Part shown: in pieces, positions 33,629-42,215 of the stretch | Position numbering within the stretch: the stretch's first letter is position 1 | How the letters are laid out: every line of letters starts with the position of its first letter | Source: JAFGRU01 sp963665915 | GTDB taxonomy: Bacteria > Desulfobacterota > Desulfuromonadia > Desulfuromonadales > JAAYDE01 | DNA: 64,000 nt | Direction of reading: 5' to 3' | Assembly: GCA_963665915.2 (NCBI GenBank) | Contig: CAXXSG010000003.1 | Location: forward strand, 186,001-250,000 | Translations under genes and position numbers: made by a program | The notes under the pieces: model-generated | Told to the model about the DNA's origin: nothing | What the model saw: only the letters and a program-made list of their open reading frames with translations | Databases searched by the model: none

Positions 33629-34045
33629 ATGAAATTTTTGCACACCATGGTCAGAGTGTCCGATCTGGAAGAGTCGCTGGATTTTTACGTCGACAAACTG
33701 GGTCTTAAAGTCATCAGGCGCAATGAATACCCGCAATGGAAATGTACGCTGGTCTATCTGGCGGCGGTAGAAGGGGAAGCTGAGCTTGAGCTGACCTACA
33801 ACTGGGAGCCGGAAGAATATGCGGGCGGGAGAAACTTCGGGCACCTGGCCTATGCGGTGGACAACATCTACGAAACCTGCCGAACATTGATGGACCGGGG
33901 TGTCCGGATTCTGCGTCCCCCGCGGGACGGGCATATGGCTTTTATCCGCTCGCCGGATAATATTTCCATTGAGCTTCTGCAGGAAGGGCAGGCCCTTGAA
34001 GCGCAAGAGCCCTGGAATTCCATGCCCAATCAAGGGGAGTGGTGA
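33629..34045 (+). CDS. VOC family protein, lactoylglutathione lyase (glyoxalase I)-like
   Basis: A 138-residue metalloenzyme of the vicinal oxygen chelate fold with clear resemblance to glyoxalase I. It starts MKFLHTMVRVSDLEESLDFY (metal histidine at residue 5), has ELELTYNWEPEEY with the glutamate, GHLAYAVDNIYETC with the second histidine, and SIELLQEG with the last glutamate. The metal set H-E-H-E is complete. It would isomerise the hemithioacetal of methylglyoxal with a thiol; organisms without glutathione may use another thiol. GGGAGAATCCCC precedes the ATG. Confidence 0.85.
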   Translation: MKFLHTMVRVSDLEESLDFYVDKLGLKVIRRNEYPQWKCTLVYLAAVEGEAELELTYNWEPEEYAGGRNFGHLAYAVDNIYETCRTLMDRGVRILRPPRDGHMAFIRSPDNISIELLQEGQALEAQEPWNSMPNQGEW

Positions 34046-34120
34046 TGTTGGCTGAAATTCGGGAATTGCAGGCAGTTCGCAGCCTTTTCGGCAGCTGACG
34101 GTTAGAGTGTCGGCACCCAC

Positions 34121-36688
34121 CTATGCTGAGTTGGACAGGACACCCTTTTCCTGAATTCCCTGACGCTTTTTGTCCCGATACATTCCCTCATCGGTCTCTT
34201 CAAGGAGTTGGTCCAGGGGCTTGGGATCGTCGGGGTCAAACTCGACATAGCTGAAACTCATACCGTTAGGGTATTGGAGGCCGGGATTTCGGTTCAAACG
34301 TGCCAACGTTTCACGGATATCCCGGATGCGGTCTTTTACATGCTCCGCATCGCAATTGGCGAAAACGATCATGAATTCGTCGCCACCCATGCGGTAGATA
34401 ATGTCATCGGAGCGGCTCGAAGAGCGGAGAAGGCCGACCATGTTGATAATATAGTTGTCCCCCTCCCGATGGCCGAAGGTATCGTTGACGAATTTAAGGT
34501 TGTTGATGTCGCAATAGCAAAGGGCCAGTGTTTTATTTTCGGCCCGACATTTCTCCATGTGAGCTTCTACCTCCGGGTCGAAATATTTTCGGAGGACGGT
34601 TCCGGTCAAGCCGTCGGTTCGGGCTTCACTTTCAATTTCCTCCTTTCTTTTTTCTCCCCGTCGGATTCGAACTTGCTGCACAACCACCAGGGCGAACAAC
34701 GCCAGGAAAAGAAAAATGGCCAGATCCACCTGCCTCTTGTATTTGTCGTAAAATCCGGCCGGGGCGTTCAACAAGGTGCTATTGGGCGGAAGAACCGTCT
34801 GGGATATGTGAAAACGCTGAAGCGTATTGTAATCAAAGACGAAACGATGGGGATTCTCCTCAAAAATAGGTATGTTTGAAGCTGTTTCTCCGTCCAGGAC
34901 CCGGCCTGCAAGGCGCCCCGCCATAAAACCCTGGTCATAGCCGTCGGTGATGCTTCCTCCGGCAAGGCCGTAATTCAAATACGTCCCATGGAACCCGAAA
35001 ATTGGGCGATTGCATGCCTCGGTGATGAGCTTGACGCTCTTTGCAATGGTGAAGTGGACATTGTTGGCGTCGCGAAAGAAAACCGGGAGCAGGACCGCGG
35101 TTTTTTCGTCGAGATGGGCAACCTTTTTCAGGAGTTCCTCAATACTCATTTCAGAAGTGAATTCGAAGCGAAGTGAACTGTTGATCTTGGGAATGATTTC
35201 CGCAAAGTGTTTCTGGTTTTGAATGCCGGTGGAAGTTTGGTCGGTAATGACGAGAAATTTTTCCGTTTGAGGGAAGATATCCAGAACCGCGGCAATGGTG
35301 CCGCTGACATCGTAGGATTGCAGCACCCCGGTAATTTTTTCCCTGTTGATCGCTTTTGTGTCCGCCATGTAGTTCACTCCGCAGAACACGATGGGGGTGT
35401 TCCCGAACAGAAGACTCCTGAATTTGCGTGCGAAATCAAAAGCGTTGTCGTCCGAGACGATGACCAGGTCGATCTGCTTGTGGCTATATTTGCTCTTGTA
35501 AAGTTCGTAAAGCTGGTAGTAATAAGCCGGGCTCGAATAGCGTTTGCTATCCATGTACTCCACGAACACATCGCCCAGGTCGTTGCGCTGTTCCAAACCC
35601 TTTTTCAGTCCCTCCGCAATCCTGGATGTCCAGAAAAAATCGGCATGATAGGAGTGGAGTATCAAAACTTCCTTCCGATCTTTGCTTTTGAGGTTCAACA
35701 GCAGGGCTTTCGAGGGAAGTCGGGGAACATCCAGGCTGAATCGCGTTAATTGACGGTAATCGAACACAGGCTGCATCGGCCCCTCGACCACGGCCATTTT
35801 TGAGATATCCTCTCCCTCCAGAACTTTCAGGGCGACCCGCCCGGCCAGTGCACCATGGGGATACCCTTCGTTGATGATTCCCCCGGTCAAACCGTGGTTC
35901 ATGTAAAATTCACTGAAACCGTAAACCGGTACGGAACTGGCCTGGGAAATTACGGGCATGACCGTTTCCGGGCTGTAGTAATTTCCTTCATAATCCCGGA
36001 AGTAATTCAACAGAAACACCACAGAATCGGAATCGAGCCGGGAGAGGTATTCTTCCAGTTGTGGTAAAGGCAGACCTTCCAGATATTCAAAACTCAAACG
36101 GTCGGCAAAAAGGGTATTTGAGGTTTTCACTTCCTGAAGACTTATCTGGCCGCTCGGAGTGACATCCGTGACCACCACCACCTTTTTGAGATTCGGATGC
36201 AGTTCCAGGAAGAGCCGCAAATTGTCTTCAATCCGGTGAATTTCGGTAATGCCAGTGACCTTATTCATGCCATGAACTTTTTCCGGTTTAAAATTATTCA
36301 CCCCGCAAAAAACGACCGGGGTTTCCCCGAAAAGATCCAGGCGATACTTTTTCAAAAAGTTGAGGGCATTGTCATCCACTGCAACAATCAGATCGAACTG
36401 CTGCTTTTTGTATTTGTTTTGATAAAGGGCGAAAAGGTTTTCAAAGCTTTTTTCAGGGGGGACTCTCTTGGTATCCATGTATTCAACGGTGATCCTGGCG
36501 TCGGGAAGGGCTCTGAAAATAGTGCTTTCGATGCCGTTGACCTCACCGTCAGACCACAGATAACCGAGGTGGTAGGAGTTCAAAATCAGGATTTCAGGGG
36601 TGGATGTTGCCGCTGTTGCCATGCAGGAGGTGGAATGGAGAACAGCTGAAAAGCTCGTAATGAGGATCAGACACAACCAATTTTTCAC
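34121..36688 (-). CDS. Diguanylate cyclase with duplicated periplasmic ABC_sub_bind sensor domains
   Basis: An 855-residue inner-membrane protein. After a signal peptide come two homologous periplasmic binding domains (about 30-335 and 340-660). Both contain ILxSYHxxxxW, VEYMDxKR, a DLxxxxDDNAxxFxxK block and TPxVFCGVN. A transmembrane helix (LAIFLFLALFALVVVQQV) leads to a GGDEF domain with an intact active site RMGGDEF and an RxxD inhibitory site (RSDD) five residues before it. It should make c-di-GMP in response to a ligand bound outside. GTG 36688 has GGAGAC upstream. A single gene, facing the glyoxalase gene. Confidence 0.9.
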   Translation of the reverse strand: MKNWLCLILITSFSAVLHSTSCMATAATSTPEILILNSYHLGYLWSDGEVNGIESTIFRALPDARITVEYMDTKRVPPEKSFENLFALYQNKYKKQQFDLIVAVDDNALNFLKKYRLDLFGETPVVFCGVNNFKPEKVHGMNKVTGITEIHRIEDNLRLFLELHPNLKKVVVVTDVTPSGQISLQEVKTSNTLFADRLSFEYLEGLPLPQLEEYLSRLDSDSVVFLLNYFRDYEGNYYSPETVMPVISQASSVPVYGFSEFYMNHGLTGGIINEGYPHGALAGRVALKVLEGEDISKMAVVEGPMQPVFDYRQLTRFSLDVPRLPSKALLLNLKSKDRKEVLILHSYHADFFWTSRIAEGLKKGLEQRNDLGDVFVEYMDSKRYSSPAYYYQLYELYKSKYSHKQIDLVIVSDDNAFDFARKFRSLLFGNTPIVFCGVNYMADTKAINREKITGVLQSYDVSGTIAAVLDIFPQTEKFLVITDQTSTGIQNQKHFAEIIPKINSSLRFEFTSEMSIEELLKKVAHLDEKTAVLLPVFFRDANNVHFTIAKSVKLITEACNRPIFGFHGTYLNYGLAGGSITDGYDQGFMAGRLAGRVLDGETASNIPIFEENPHRFVFDYNTLQRFHISQTVLPPNSTLLNAPAGFYDKYKRQVDLAIFLFLALFALVVVQQVRIRRGEKRKEEIESEARTDGLTGTVLRKYFDPEVEAHMEKCRAENKTLALCYCDINNLKFVNDTFGHREGDNYIINMVGLLRSSSRSDDIIYRMGGDEFMIVFANCDAEHVKDRIRDIRETLARLNRNPGLQYPNGMSFSYVEFDPDDPKPLDQLLEETDEGMYRDKKRQGIQEKGVLSNSA

Positions 36689-37279
36689 CGATATGTCTCC
36701 AGGTATTGAAGCTCATATTCAACAGAATCGAGGAGCGTCTTGCCTTTCTCCTGTTGAAACCTTTTGGGCAAAGAACGAAGCCCGATTGGGGAAGGGAAAG
36801 TAGATATTAAGTTTTTTCAATTATTAAATGGCCGAATGTAACAATAGCAAAAGGCAATTTTAATGCAAAAAAAATGCGAAAAGAGAAAAAGCAGCGATCA
36901 AATTTCCACATTCAGATCGCAACAGAGAATTCTGTCACCTTTGTCTGTGGAAAACATTATGGAGAGGGTGACGCACATATGCACACTGGCAATGGAAAGG
37001 AAGGGGGGATACCTGTAATTGACCCGGATGGACGATGACTCGTTTCAGATAATAACGTCTGAGCCAGTCCGCATTTTTAGCCCCTTCAAGGGGCTTGGAG
37101 CGGCCATCGGTTTTATGGGGATGGGATTCGGAGGCAATTGTATGCCAGACATGAATCCCGTCCGGCATCAGCAGATAACATCGGATAGCGGCCTCATCAG
37201 CCAAAAGCTCCCGGCAGGCAATTTCCAGGGGTGTTCAGGGGATGACCAGTGCCAGAGAGCATTGTCCCAAGGTACAATC
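36689..37279. other. Spacer with an unsupported open frame
   Basis: 591 bases between the acr3 stop and the diguanylate cyclase start. On the minus strand 36935-37204 is open for 89 codons (LADEAAIRCYLLMPDGIHVW...), but it has no good ribosome site and no family I recognise; it may be a remnant of a small gene downstream of acr3. The rest is AT-rich. Confidence 0.35.
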
Positions 37280-38365
37280 TCAGGTTTGAGGAATGAAATA
37301 ACGGCGCTGAAACCAGAATGCCACGTTGACCAGGCCGATCATAACCGGAACCTCCACCAGGGGGCCGATGACCGCGGCGAAGGCCGCGCCGGAGTTCAGA
37401 CCGAAGACTGCAACCGCAACCGCAATAGCCAGCTCGAAATTGTTGCTGGCGGCTGTGAAGGCCAGGGTGGTGGTCTTGCTGTAGTCCGCCCCCAGTTTCC
37501 TGCCCATCCAGAAAGAAACCAGAAACATGAGTACGAAGTAGATCAGCAGCGGAATGGCGATACGCACCACGTCCAAGGGGATGGAAACGATCAGGTTCCC
37601 TTTCAGGCTGAACATCACCATGATGGTGAAGAGCAGAGCGATAAGGGTGATGGGACTGATTTTCGGTACCACGGTGCGGTGGTAACGCTCCCGGCCAAGA
37701 AGCTTGACACCGACCAGGCGAGTCAGGGCACCGGCGATGAAGGGAAATCCCAGGTAAATAAAAACACTTTCGGCAATCTGGCCGATGGTGATCTGGATCT
37801 CCGCGCCCGTAAAACCCAGCAGCGGCGGAAGTACGGTGATGAAAAGCCAGGCATAAACGCTGAAGAACAATACCTGGAATACGCTGTTGAAAGCCACCAG
37901 TCCGGCGGCGTATTCGGTATCTCCATTGGCCAGTTCATTCCAGACGATGACCATGGCAATGCAGCGTGCCAATCCGATCATGATCAGCCCCGCCATATAT
38001 TCCGGATAGCCATGGAGAAAAACAACGGCCAGAACAAACATGAGTGTCGGGCCGATGACCCAGTTCTGAATCAGCGAGAGCCCCAGCACTTTCTTGTTGC
38101 GGAAGACGTCGGGCATCTCCTCGTACCTGACCTTGGCGAAAGGAGGATACATCATCAGGATCAGGCCGACGGCGATGGGAATGTTGGTGGTTCCAACCGT
38201 GAACAGATCGATGAAATCCTTGACGCCGGGAATCGCCCAGCCGGCCATGACTCCCAAGGCCATGGCGGCGAAAATCCATAGCGTCAGATAGCGGTCAAGA
38301 AAAGAAAGCTTTTTTCCGACCCCGCTTTTGGAATGACTGATGGGGCATAATTTTTCGTTGCTCAT
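37280..38365 (-). CDS. acr3: Arsenite efflux permease, ACR3 family
   Basis: A 361-residue, ten-helix inner-membrane arsenite exporter. Diagnostic parts are LSFLDRYLTLWIFAAMALG at the N-terminus, IPIAVGLILMMYPPFAKVRYEE, the conserved cysteine in IGLARCIAMVIVWN, and AFTAASNNFELAIAVAVAVFGL, where the conserved glutamate of the last transport helices lies. It expels arsenite produced by ArsC. GGAGG precedes the ATG. It is the last gene of the minus-strand unit arsR-arsC-CMD-acr3, 15 bases after the CMD gene. Confidence 0.95.
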   Translation of the reverse strand: MSNEKLCPISHSKSGVGKKLSFLDRYLTLWIFAAMALGVMAGWAIPGVKDFIDLFTVGTTNIPIAVGLILMMYPPFAKVRYEEMPDVFRNKKVLGLSLIQNWVIGPTLMFVLAVVFLHGYPEYMAGLIMIGLARCIAMVIVWNELANGDTEYAAGLVAFNSVFQVLFFSVYAWLFITVLPPLLGFTGAEIQITIGQIAESVFIYLGFPFIAGALTRLVGVKLLGRERYHRTVVPKISPITLIALLFTIMVMFSLKGNLIVSIPLDVVRIAIPLLIYFVLMFLVSFWMGRKLGADYSKTTTLAFTAASNNFELAIAVAVAVFGLNSGAAFAAVIGPLVEVPVMIGLVNVAFWFQRRYFIPQT

Positions 38366-38380
38366 TTTATTTCCTCCAAA

Positions 38381-38632
38381 TCAGGCATCTTTACCGGGGG
38401 TTTCATCCGGTTTGACGGGCGTGACATAATTCTCCATAACACTCGAACTGAACTTTTTCATGGCGGCCATTGACCCTTTTTCCACTTTGTGGCCGATTTC
38501 CACCGCCTGACGGATATCGTTCGGATCAACCCCGATTTCCGTGGCTTTTTGAAGATGGTACTCAAGGCAAGGTTTACAATGAGAGCTGATGGAAGCGCCT
38601 ATCGCTATCAATTCCTGAACCTTTTCATCCAT
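38381..38632 (-). CDS. Carboxymuconolactone decarboxylase (AhpD-like) family protein in ars operon
   Basis: An 83-residue protein with an AhpD-like CxxC: ASISSHCKPCLEYHLQKATEIGV, followed by DIRQAVEIGHKVEKGSMAAMKKF. These are the helix features of the CMD fold. The CxxC pair and the following histidine suggest a thiol redox role. Set between arsC and acr3 in a compact operon, it may supply electrons for arsenate or organoarsenical metabolism; that is inference from position. Confidence 0.85.
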   Translation of the reverse strand: MDEKVQELIAIGASISSHCKPCLEYHLQKATEIGVDPNDIRQAVEIGHKVEKGSMAAMKKFSSSVMENYVTPVKPDETPGKDA

Positions 38633-38646
38633 AAGATTCTTCCTGG

Positions 38647-39108
38647 TTAGTTTTTCGGGTTAAGTAGAGCTGCCAGATCAAAATCCTCTTCCGAAAAATT
38701 TAACAGCTTTTCTTTGATCTGATTCCTGATGATCCTCACCTTTTCCAGTTTTTCCCTCTCGCTGCCGGTGACGACCGAAGGGTCCGGAAATGGCCAGTGC
38801 CACCGCCGGACGATGCCGGGAAAAATCGGGCATTTGTCTTCGTTTTCGCCACAGACGGTGATAACGTGGTCGAACAGCTTCCCCGCCGTGAAGAAATCAA
38901 GCACCCCCTGTGGCTTCTTTCCTGACAGGTCAATCCCTTCTTCCTTCATGACCGCAACCACCAGAGGATTGACTCCTTTGGCCGGTTCAAAACCGGCGCT
39001 TTCCACTTCAAATTTTTCCCCACCCAGTTTTTTCAGAAACGCTTCAGCGATCTGACTCCGAGCGCTGTTGTGCTGACAAATAAAAAGGACACGAATTTTT
39101 TCCTCCAT
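38647..39108 (-). CDS. arsC: Arsenate reductase, LMW-phosphatase (thioredoxin-coupled) type
   Basis: About 153 residues. The P-loop CQHNSARSQIAEAF carries the nucleophilic cysteine and an arginine. The other two redox cysteines are in VCGENEDKCPIFPG, the Cys82/Cys89 arrangement of thioredoxin-coupled ArsC. The acid is in WPFPDPS. It reduces arsenate to arsenite. AAGGAGGTGACC puts the start at ATG 39108; GTG 39114 is less likely. Between this gene and arsR lie ~150 bases with a second operator-like palindrome. Confidence 0.95.
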   Translation of the reverse strand: MEEKIRVLFICQHNSARSQIAEAFLKKLGGEKFEVESAGFEPAKGVNPLVVAVMKEEGIDLSGKKPQGVLDFFTAGKLFDHVITVCGENEDKCPIFPGIVRRWHWPFPDPSVVTGSEREKLEKVRIIRNQIKEKLLNFSEEDFDLAALLNPKN

Positions 39109-39114
39109 GGTCAC

Positions 39115-39263
39115 CTCCTTTTGGAAAATCGGCAGTTTTTAACGTCCCGTTCAATACTGCCAGTGAAATGTGAGGAAAGTATTGTTAAATAAGAATTCAG
39201 CAACAAAGTTCATTTACTGCATATATTTCGATTTAACGATATTTAAAGAATAAAAAAACGCTC
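39115..39263 (-). promoter_or_regulatory. Intergenic arsR-arsC region with ArsR-box-like sequence
   Basis: A TATTTCGATTTAACGATATTT segment (39223-39243) contains facing ATCG/CGAT halves. It shares TATxTCGATTxAA with the sequence in the arsR promoter. It may be a second ArsR site controlling arsC-CMD-acr3, or part of a processing site in one transcript. Confidence 0.4.
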
Positions 39264-39605
39264 TCACCTGCAGAGAGTTTCACGATGGATTTCCGACAAC
39301 CGTTCAAACAGTTCAATTATCTCAGGATCATTTTCCAGCCAATGCTTGGTATTTCCGAGGAGAGTGGCGGCATAAGGATTTCTGGAACCGTCGGAAAGCC
39401 TGTAATTGACCCAGAGACCTTCCTTGAAATATGAAATCAGGCCGGCTTCCTCGAGAATTTTCAGATGCTTGCTGGTTGTCGATTGGGCTACCCCAAGGGC
39501 TTCCTGGATTTCACAGACGCACATGACCCGCTTTTGCAGCATCTTTATGATTTTGACCCGACCCGGATCGGACAGCGCCTTCATCACTTTAATAAAATCT
39601 CTCAA
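39264..39605 (-). CDS. arsR: ArsR family arsenic-responsive repressor
   Basis: A 113-residue winged-helix repressor. DFIKVMKALSDPGRVKIIKML is the standard opening; MCVCEIQEALGVAQSTTSKHLKIL holds the recognition helix and a CVC metal-sensing pair close to the ELCVCDL motif. It would release DNA on binding arsenite. Translation appears to begin at TTG 39605 with GAGGAAATC upstream, because the family's N-terminus aligns from that codon. Confidence 0.92.
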   Translation of the reverse strand: MRDFIKVMKALSDPGRVKIIKMLQKRVMCVCEIQEALGVAQSTTSKHLKILEEAGLISYFKEGLWVNYRLSDGSRNPYAATLLGNTKHWLENDPEIIELFERLSEIHRETLCR

Positions 39606-39631
39606 GATTTCCTCGAATTATTTTCATTAAA

Positions 39632-39659
39632 AGTATATCGATTAAAGTGAATTTATCAA
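39632..39659 (-). promoter_or_regulatory. Probable arsR sigma70 promoter with embedded operator
   Basis: Read on the minus strand: TTGATA (39659-39654), a 16-base spacer, and TATACT (39637-39632). The spacer ends in TTTAATCGA, so ATCGAT straddles the -10 and would let ArsR block polymerase. The start would fall near 39625, about 20 bases before the TTG codon. Confidence 0.6.
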
Positions 39660-39884
39660 GCCATAGCTCATAAATCAACTTTTTTCCTCCTTTTAAAATG
39701 AGAGTTTTGGCCTTTTGTACTAAATTTGAAGTAAATCCAGGCATATAGGAATTTACCTTGTGGAAAGAAAATATTTTTGTAAGATTTTAGGGCATGAAAA
39801 TGTTGTATCAGGAAACAGGTCCCGGTAAAACCTGAGGCCAAGAAACTGCTATGAGCAGGGGGGAGAACCCAGGGCACTCACCTA

Positions 39885-39975
39885 CAACGGCAAGCTATTA
39901 TTTCTTAGAGCAAAAAAGTGTTCGCAGCAACGCATCCCAAAACCAGCGGATCGAACAGACCCCCTCCGGGTATTG
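39885..39975 (+). repeat. Dispersed repeat (AACAGAC-CTTCGG type), copy A
   Basis: GCATCCCAAAACCAGCGG, ATCGAACAGAC and CCCTCCGGG match in order the copies near 12320 (CACAACCAGCGG, GTACAGAC, CCCTTCGGGC) and 41130 (CACCCACAGCCGG, TTGAACAGAC, GTCCTTCGG). The conserved core is about 45-55 bases. This copy overlaps the earliest possible start of the esterase gene. Confidence 0.5.
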
Positions 39976-41081
39976 TGGAAAAACCAATAGAAGTTTTTCA
40001 ACCTGTACCTGCTGTTAGCCATCGAAGACTGGAGAATACTATCACGACCAAAAGAGATAAAGCTGGTTGGCGCGACAAAAGACCGTTTTGTTTGTGGTTT
40101 GTTCAACGTTGCATTGCCTTGGTCCTATGTTTTTTTCTGTGTATCGGTTGCGATGCAATTGTCGCACGAGATTCCATACAGACGACAGGTCAGGTAAAGG
40201 ATCTTTCTGAGACGCTCTACCATGAGGGTGTCGAGCGAACCTATCACATTCATTTGCCACAGGGTTTCAGCAGGGACAAGCCGGCCCCTCTGGTGTTCGC
40301 CCTGCACGGCGGCGGCGGTGAAGGGCAAAGATTCGACCAATCCACCACGCAAGGCACGCTTACGACCGCAGCGGGCAAGCGGGGCGTTGTCCTGGTTTTT
40401 CCAGAGGGTATCAACAAGCAGTGGTGCGACGGCCGTACCGAGATTTTCAAGACGAAAAAGACCTGTGACGATGTCGGGTTCATCTCCGAAATAATCGACA
40501 CCATGGTGAAGAACTACGGTATCGACCCCAAACGTGTTTACGCTACGGGCATCTCTAACGGCGGTTTCATGTCGGTGCGCCTGGCCATGGATCTGTCCGA
40601 AAAGATCGCAGCTGTGGCTCCTGTGGCGGCGCAGATTTCAAAGGCCCTCAAAGACAAGACACCGAAGCTGCCAATCTCTATCATGATCATCAACGGGACG
40701 AAGGATCCGCTGGTTCCTTTCGGTGGTGGGCACATACGTCTCTTCAGGTTTGGCCGCAGCCGCGGCGAAATTCTCTCGACCGCCTCGACCATTGAGCATT
40801 TTCGCCGTCACAATGGCTGTGACAAGACACCGGAGAGGAGCAAGCTCCCAGATAAGGACCCGGACGATGGGGCCAATGTGGAAATCGAGCAATATTCAGG
40901 TGGCAAGGATGGAACCGCGGTGGTTTTGGTGAAGGTCATCGGCGGTGGGCATACCTGGCCGGGTGGCAAGCAATATCTTAAACCACGGATCGTAGGTACG
41001 GTCTGTCGAGATATCGACGCCAGCGAAATGATCCTCGACTTCTTCCTTACCCATGCGCGGAAGGCTCGTTCCGTTCGATGA
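39918..41081 (+). CDS. PHB depolymerase-type esterase (LpqC family), envelope-anchored
   Basis: An alpha/beta hydrolase with APLVFALHGGGGEGQRFD (oxyanion region), the nucleophile in YATGISNGGFMSVRLA, the aspartate in NGTKDPLVPFGGG and the histidine in GGGHTWPGG. Relatives are extracellular polyhydroxybutyrate depolymerases and feruloyl esterases. A hydrophobic LALVLCFFLCIGC-like stretch looks like a lipoprotein signal. The frame is open from GTG 39918, but the first ~58 codons lie over a repeat and lack homology; TTG 40092, just before the signal, is a likelier start. Proximity to the ars operon seems incidental. Confidence 0.8.
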   Translation: MFAATHPKTSGSNRPPPGIVEKPIEVFQPVPAVSHRRLENTITTKRDKAGWRDKRPFCLWFVQRCIALVLCFFLCIGCDAIVARDSIQTTGQVKDLSETLYHEGVERTYHIHLPQGFSRDKPAPLVFALHGGGGEGQRFDQSTTQGTLTTAAGKRGVVLVFPEGINKQWCDGRTEIFKTKKTCDDVGFISEIIDTMVKNYGIDPKRVYATGISNGGFMSVRLAMDLSEKIAAVAPVAAQISKALKDKTPKLPISIMIINGTKDPLVPFGGGHIRLFRFGRSRGEILSTASTIEHFRRHNGCDKTPERSKLPDKDPDDGANVEIEQYSGGKDGTAVVLVKVIGGGHTWPGGKQYLKPRIVGTVCRDIDASEMILDFFLTHARKARSVR

Positions 41082-41109
41082 GGAGAAATATGGCGGCGAT
41101 ATCATTAAT

Positions 41110-41200
41110 TCCAGGGGAAAAAGTTCTTGGCGCAAAGCACCCACAGCCGGCAGATTGAACAGACGTCCTTCGGCTCACCTCCTCCTCAACGTTTTGGGTA
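41110..41200 (+). repeat. Dispersed repeat (AACAGAC-CTTCGG type), copy B
   Basis: GGCGCAAAGCACCCACAGCC, GGCAGATTGAACAGACG, TCCTTCGGCTCACCTCC and CTCAACGTTTT align with the copies at ~12320 and ~39930. It fills most of the 140-base gap between the esterase and the methyltransferase gene. With copy A it flanks the esterase gene in direct orientation. Confidence 0.5.
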
Positions 41201-41221
41201 AGAGAAACGATTGGATGAAAA

Positions 41222-42061
41222 ATGTTTGAGGACCTTGAAAAAATAAACACACGCCCTGAACCGTTTGAGTTCTACACGGCAAGCGATCTCTGGACGGATG
41301 AGTATACATCAGAGCAGATGCTCACTTACCATCTCAATGGGAAAATTGATGTTTCGTCACGGAATGCGGCATTTATCGACCAGTCGGTCGAATGGATAGC
41401 CTCCCGTTTCAACGTCGGTTCCGGGACGAAGATTGCCGACTTTGGCTGCGGACCGGGATTGTATACGACGCGACTTGCTCAAAAGGGGGCGGTTGTGACC
41501 GGGATAGACTTTTCGAAGAGGTCGATTCTGTACGCACAGGAAGTGGCAAGCAGGGAAAAGCTATCCATCCACTATATCAACAAGAACTACCTGGAATTTG
41601 AAACTGATGAGTGTTTTTATCTCGTTCTGATGATTATGTGTGACTTCTGCGCACTCAGTCCTGCTCAAAGAAAAACGCTGCTGCACAAGTTCCACACACT
41701 TTTGGAGGACGGCGGTTCAGTTCTTCTCGATGTGTATTCGTTGACGGCCTTTGAAAAGCGGAAAGAGAGAGCTTTTTACGAGGCCAATCAACTCAATGGC
41801 TTCTGGTCACCGAACAAGTATTATGGATTTTTGAATACCTTCAAGTACGAGAGAGAAAAGGTGGCTCTGGACAAATATACACTGATCGAGGCTGATAGAA
41901 CATGGACCGTTTATAACTGGTTGCAATATTTTAGTTCCGAAGAGTTGCAGAGGGAATTTATGGAGTGCGGGTTTAAAGTTGAGGCACTTTATTCGGATGT
42001 TGCTGGCTCACCTTTCGACTTGGGAACTGAAGAGTTTGCGATTGTCGCCTGGAGATTATAG
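41222..42061 (+). CDS. Class I SAM-dependent methyltransferase
   Basis: A 279-residue cytoplasmic methyltransferase. Motif I is TKIADFGCGPGLYTTRLAQ near residue 70, motif II is AVVTGIDFSKRSI, and a post-I motif is YLEFETDECFYLVLMIMCDF. An extended C-terminal domain (EADRTWTVYNWLQYFSSEEL) matches small-molecule methyltransferases of the Methyltransf_25 type. The substrate is unknown. GGATGAAAA precedes the ATG, and a bidirectional terminator lies 80 bases past the stop. Confidence 0.85.
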   Translation: MFEDLEKINTRPEPFEFYTASDLWTDEYTSEQMLTYHLNGKIDVSSRNAAFIDQSVEWIASRFNVGSGTKIADFGCGPGLYTTRLAQKGAVVTGIDFSKRSILYAQEVASREKLSIHYINKNYLEFETDECFYLVLMIMCDFCALSPAQRKTLLHKFHTLLEDGGSVLLDVYSLTAFEKRKERAFYEANQLNGFWSPNKYYGFLNTFKYEREKVALDKYTLIEADRTWTVYNWLQYFSSEELQREFMECGFKVEALYSDVAGSPFDLGTEEFAIVAWRL

Positions 42062-42138
42062 AAAGGACAAGGGGTCGAGTACCCGAGAAGTTTCGGTGTC
42101 GGTTTGGGTAGCCAAACCAACGCCCATAATGGTCTGAA

Positions 42139-42172
42139 TAAAAAGGGGCAACTGAAAAGCTGCCCCTTTCGA
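42139..42172. terminator. Bidirectional terminator
   Basis: AAAAAGGGGCA pairs with TGCCCCTTT around CTGAAAAG. It has A-tracts on one side and T-rich sequence on the other, and lies between the convergent methyltransferase and 346-aa genes. Confidence 0.8.
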
Positions 42173-42215
42173 TGTTCTGTTGAGTACTTTTTCATTCCTC
42201 AGATAAAATACTTTC

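Noticed and set aside
36935..37204. 89-codon frame downstream of acr3
   Set aside because: No ribosome site, no recognised family and no support beyond the open frame; kept only as a note on the spacer.
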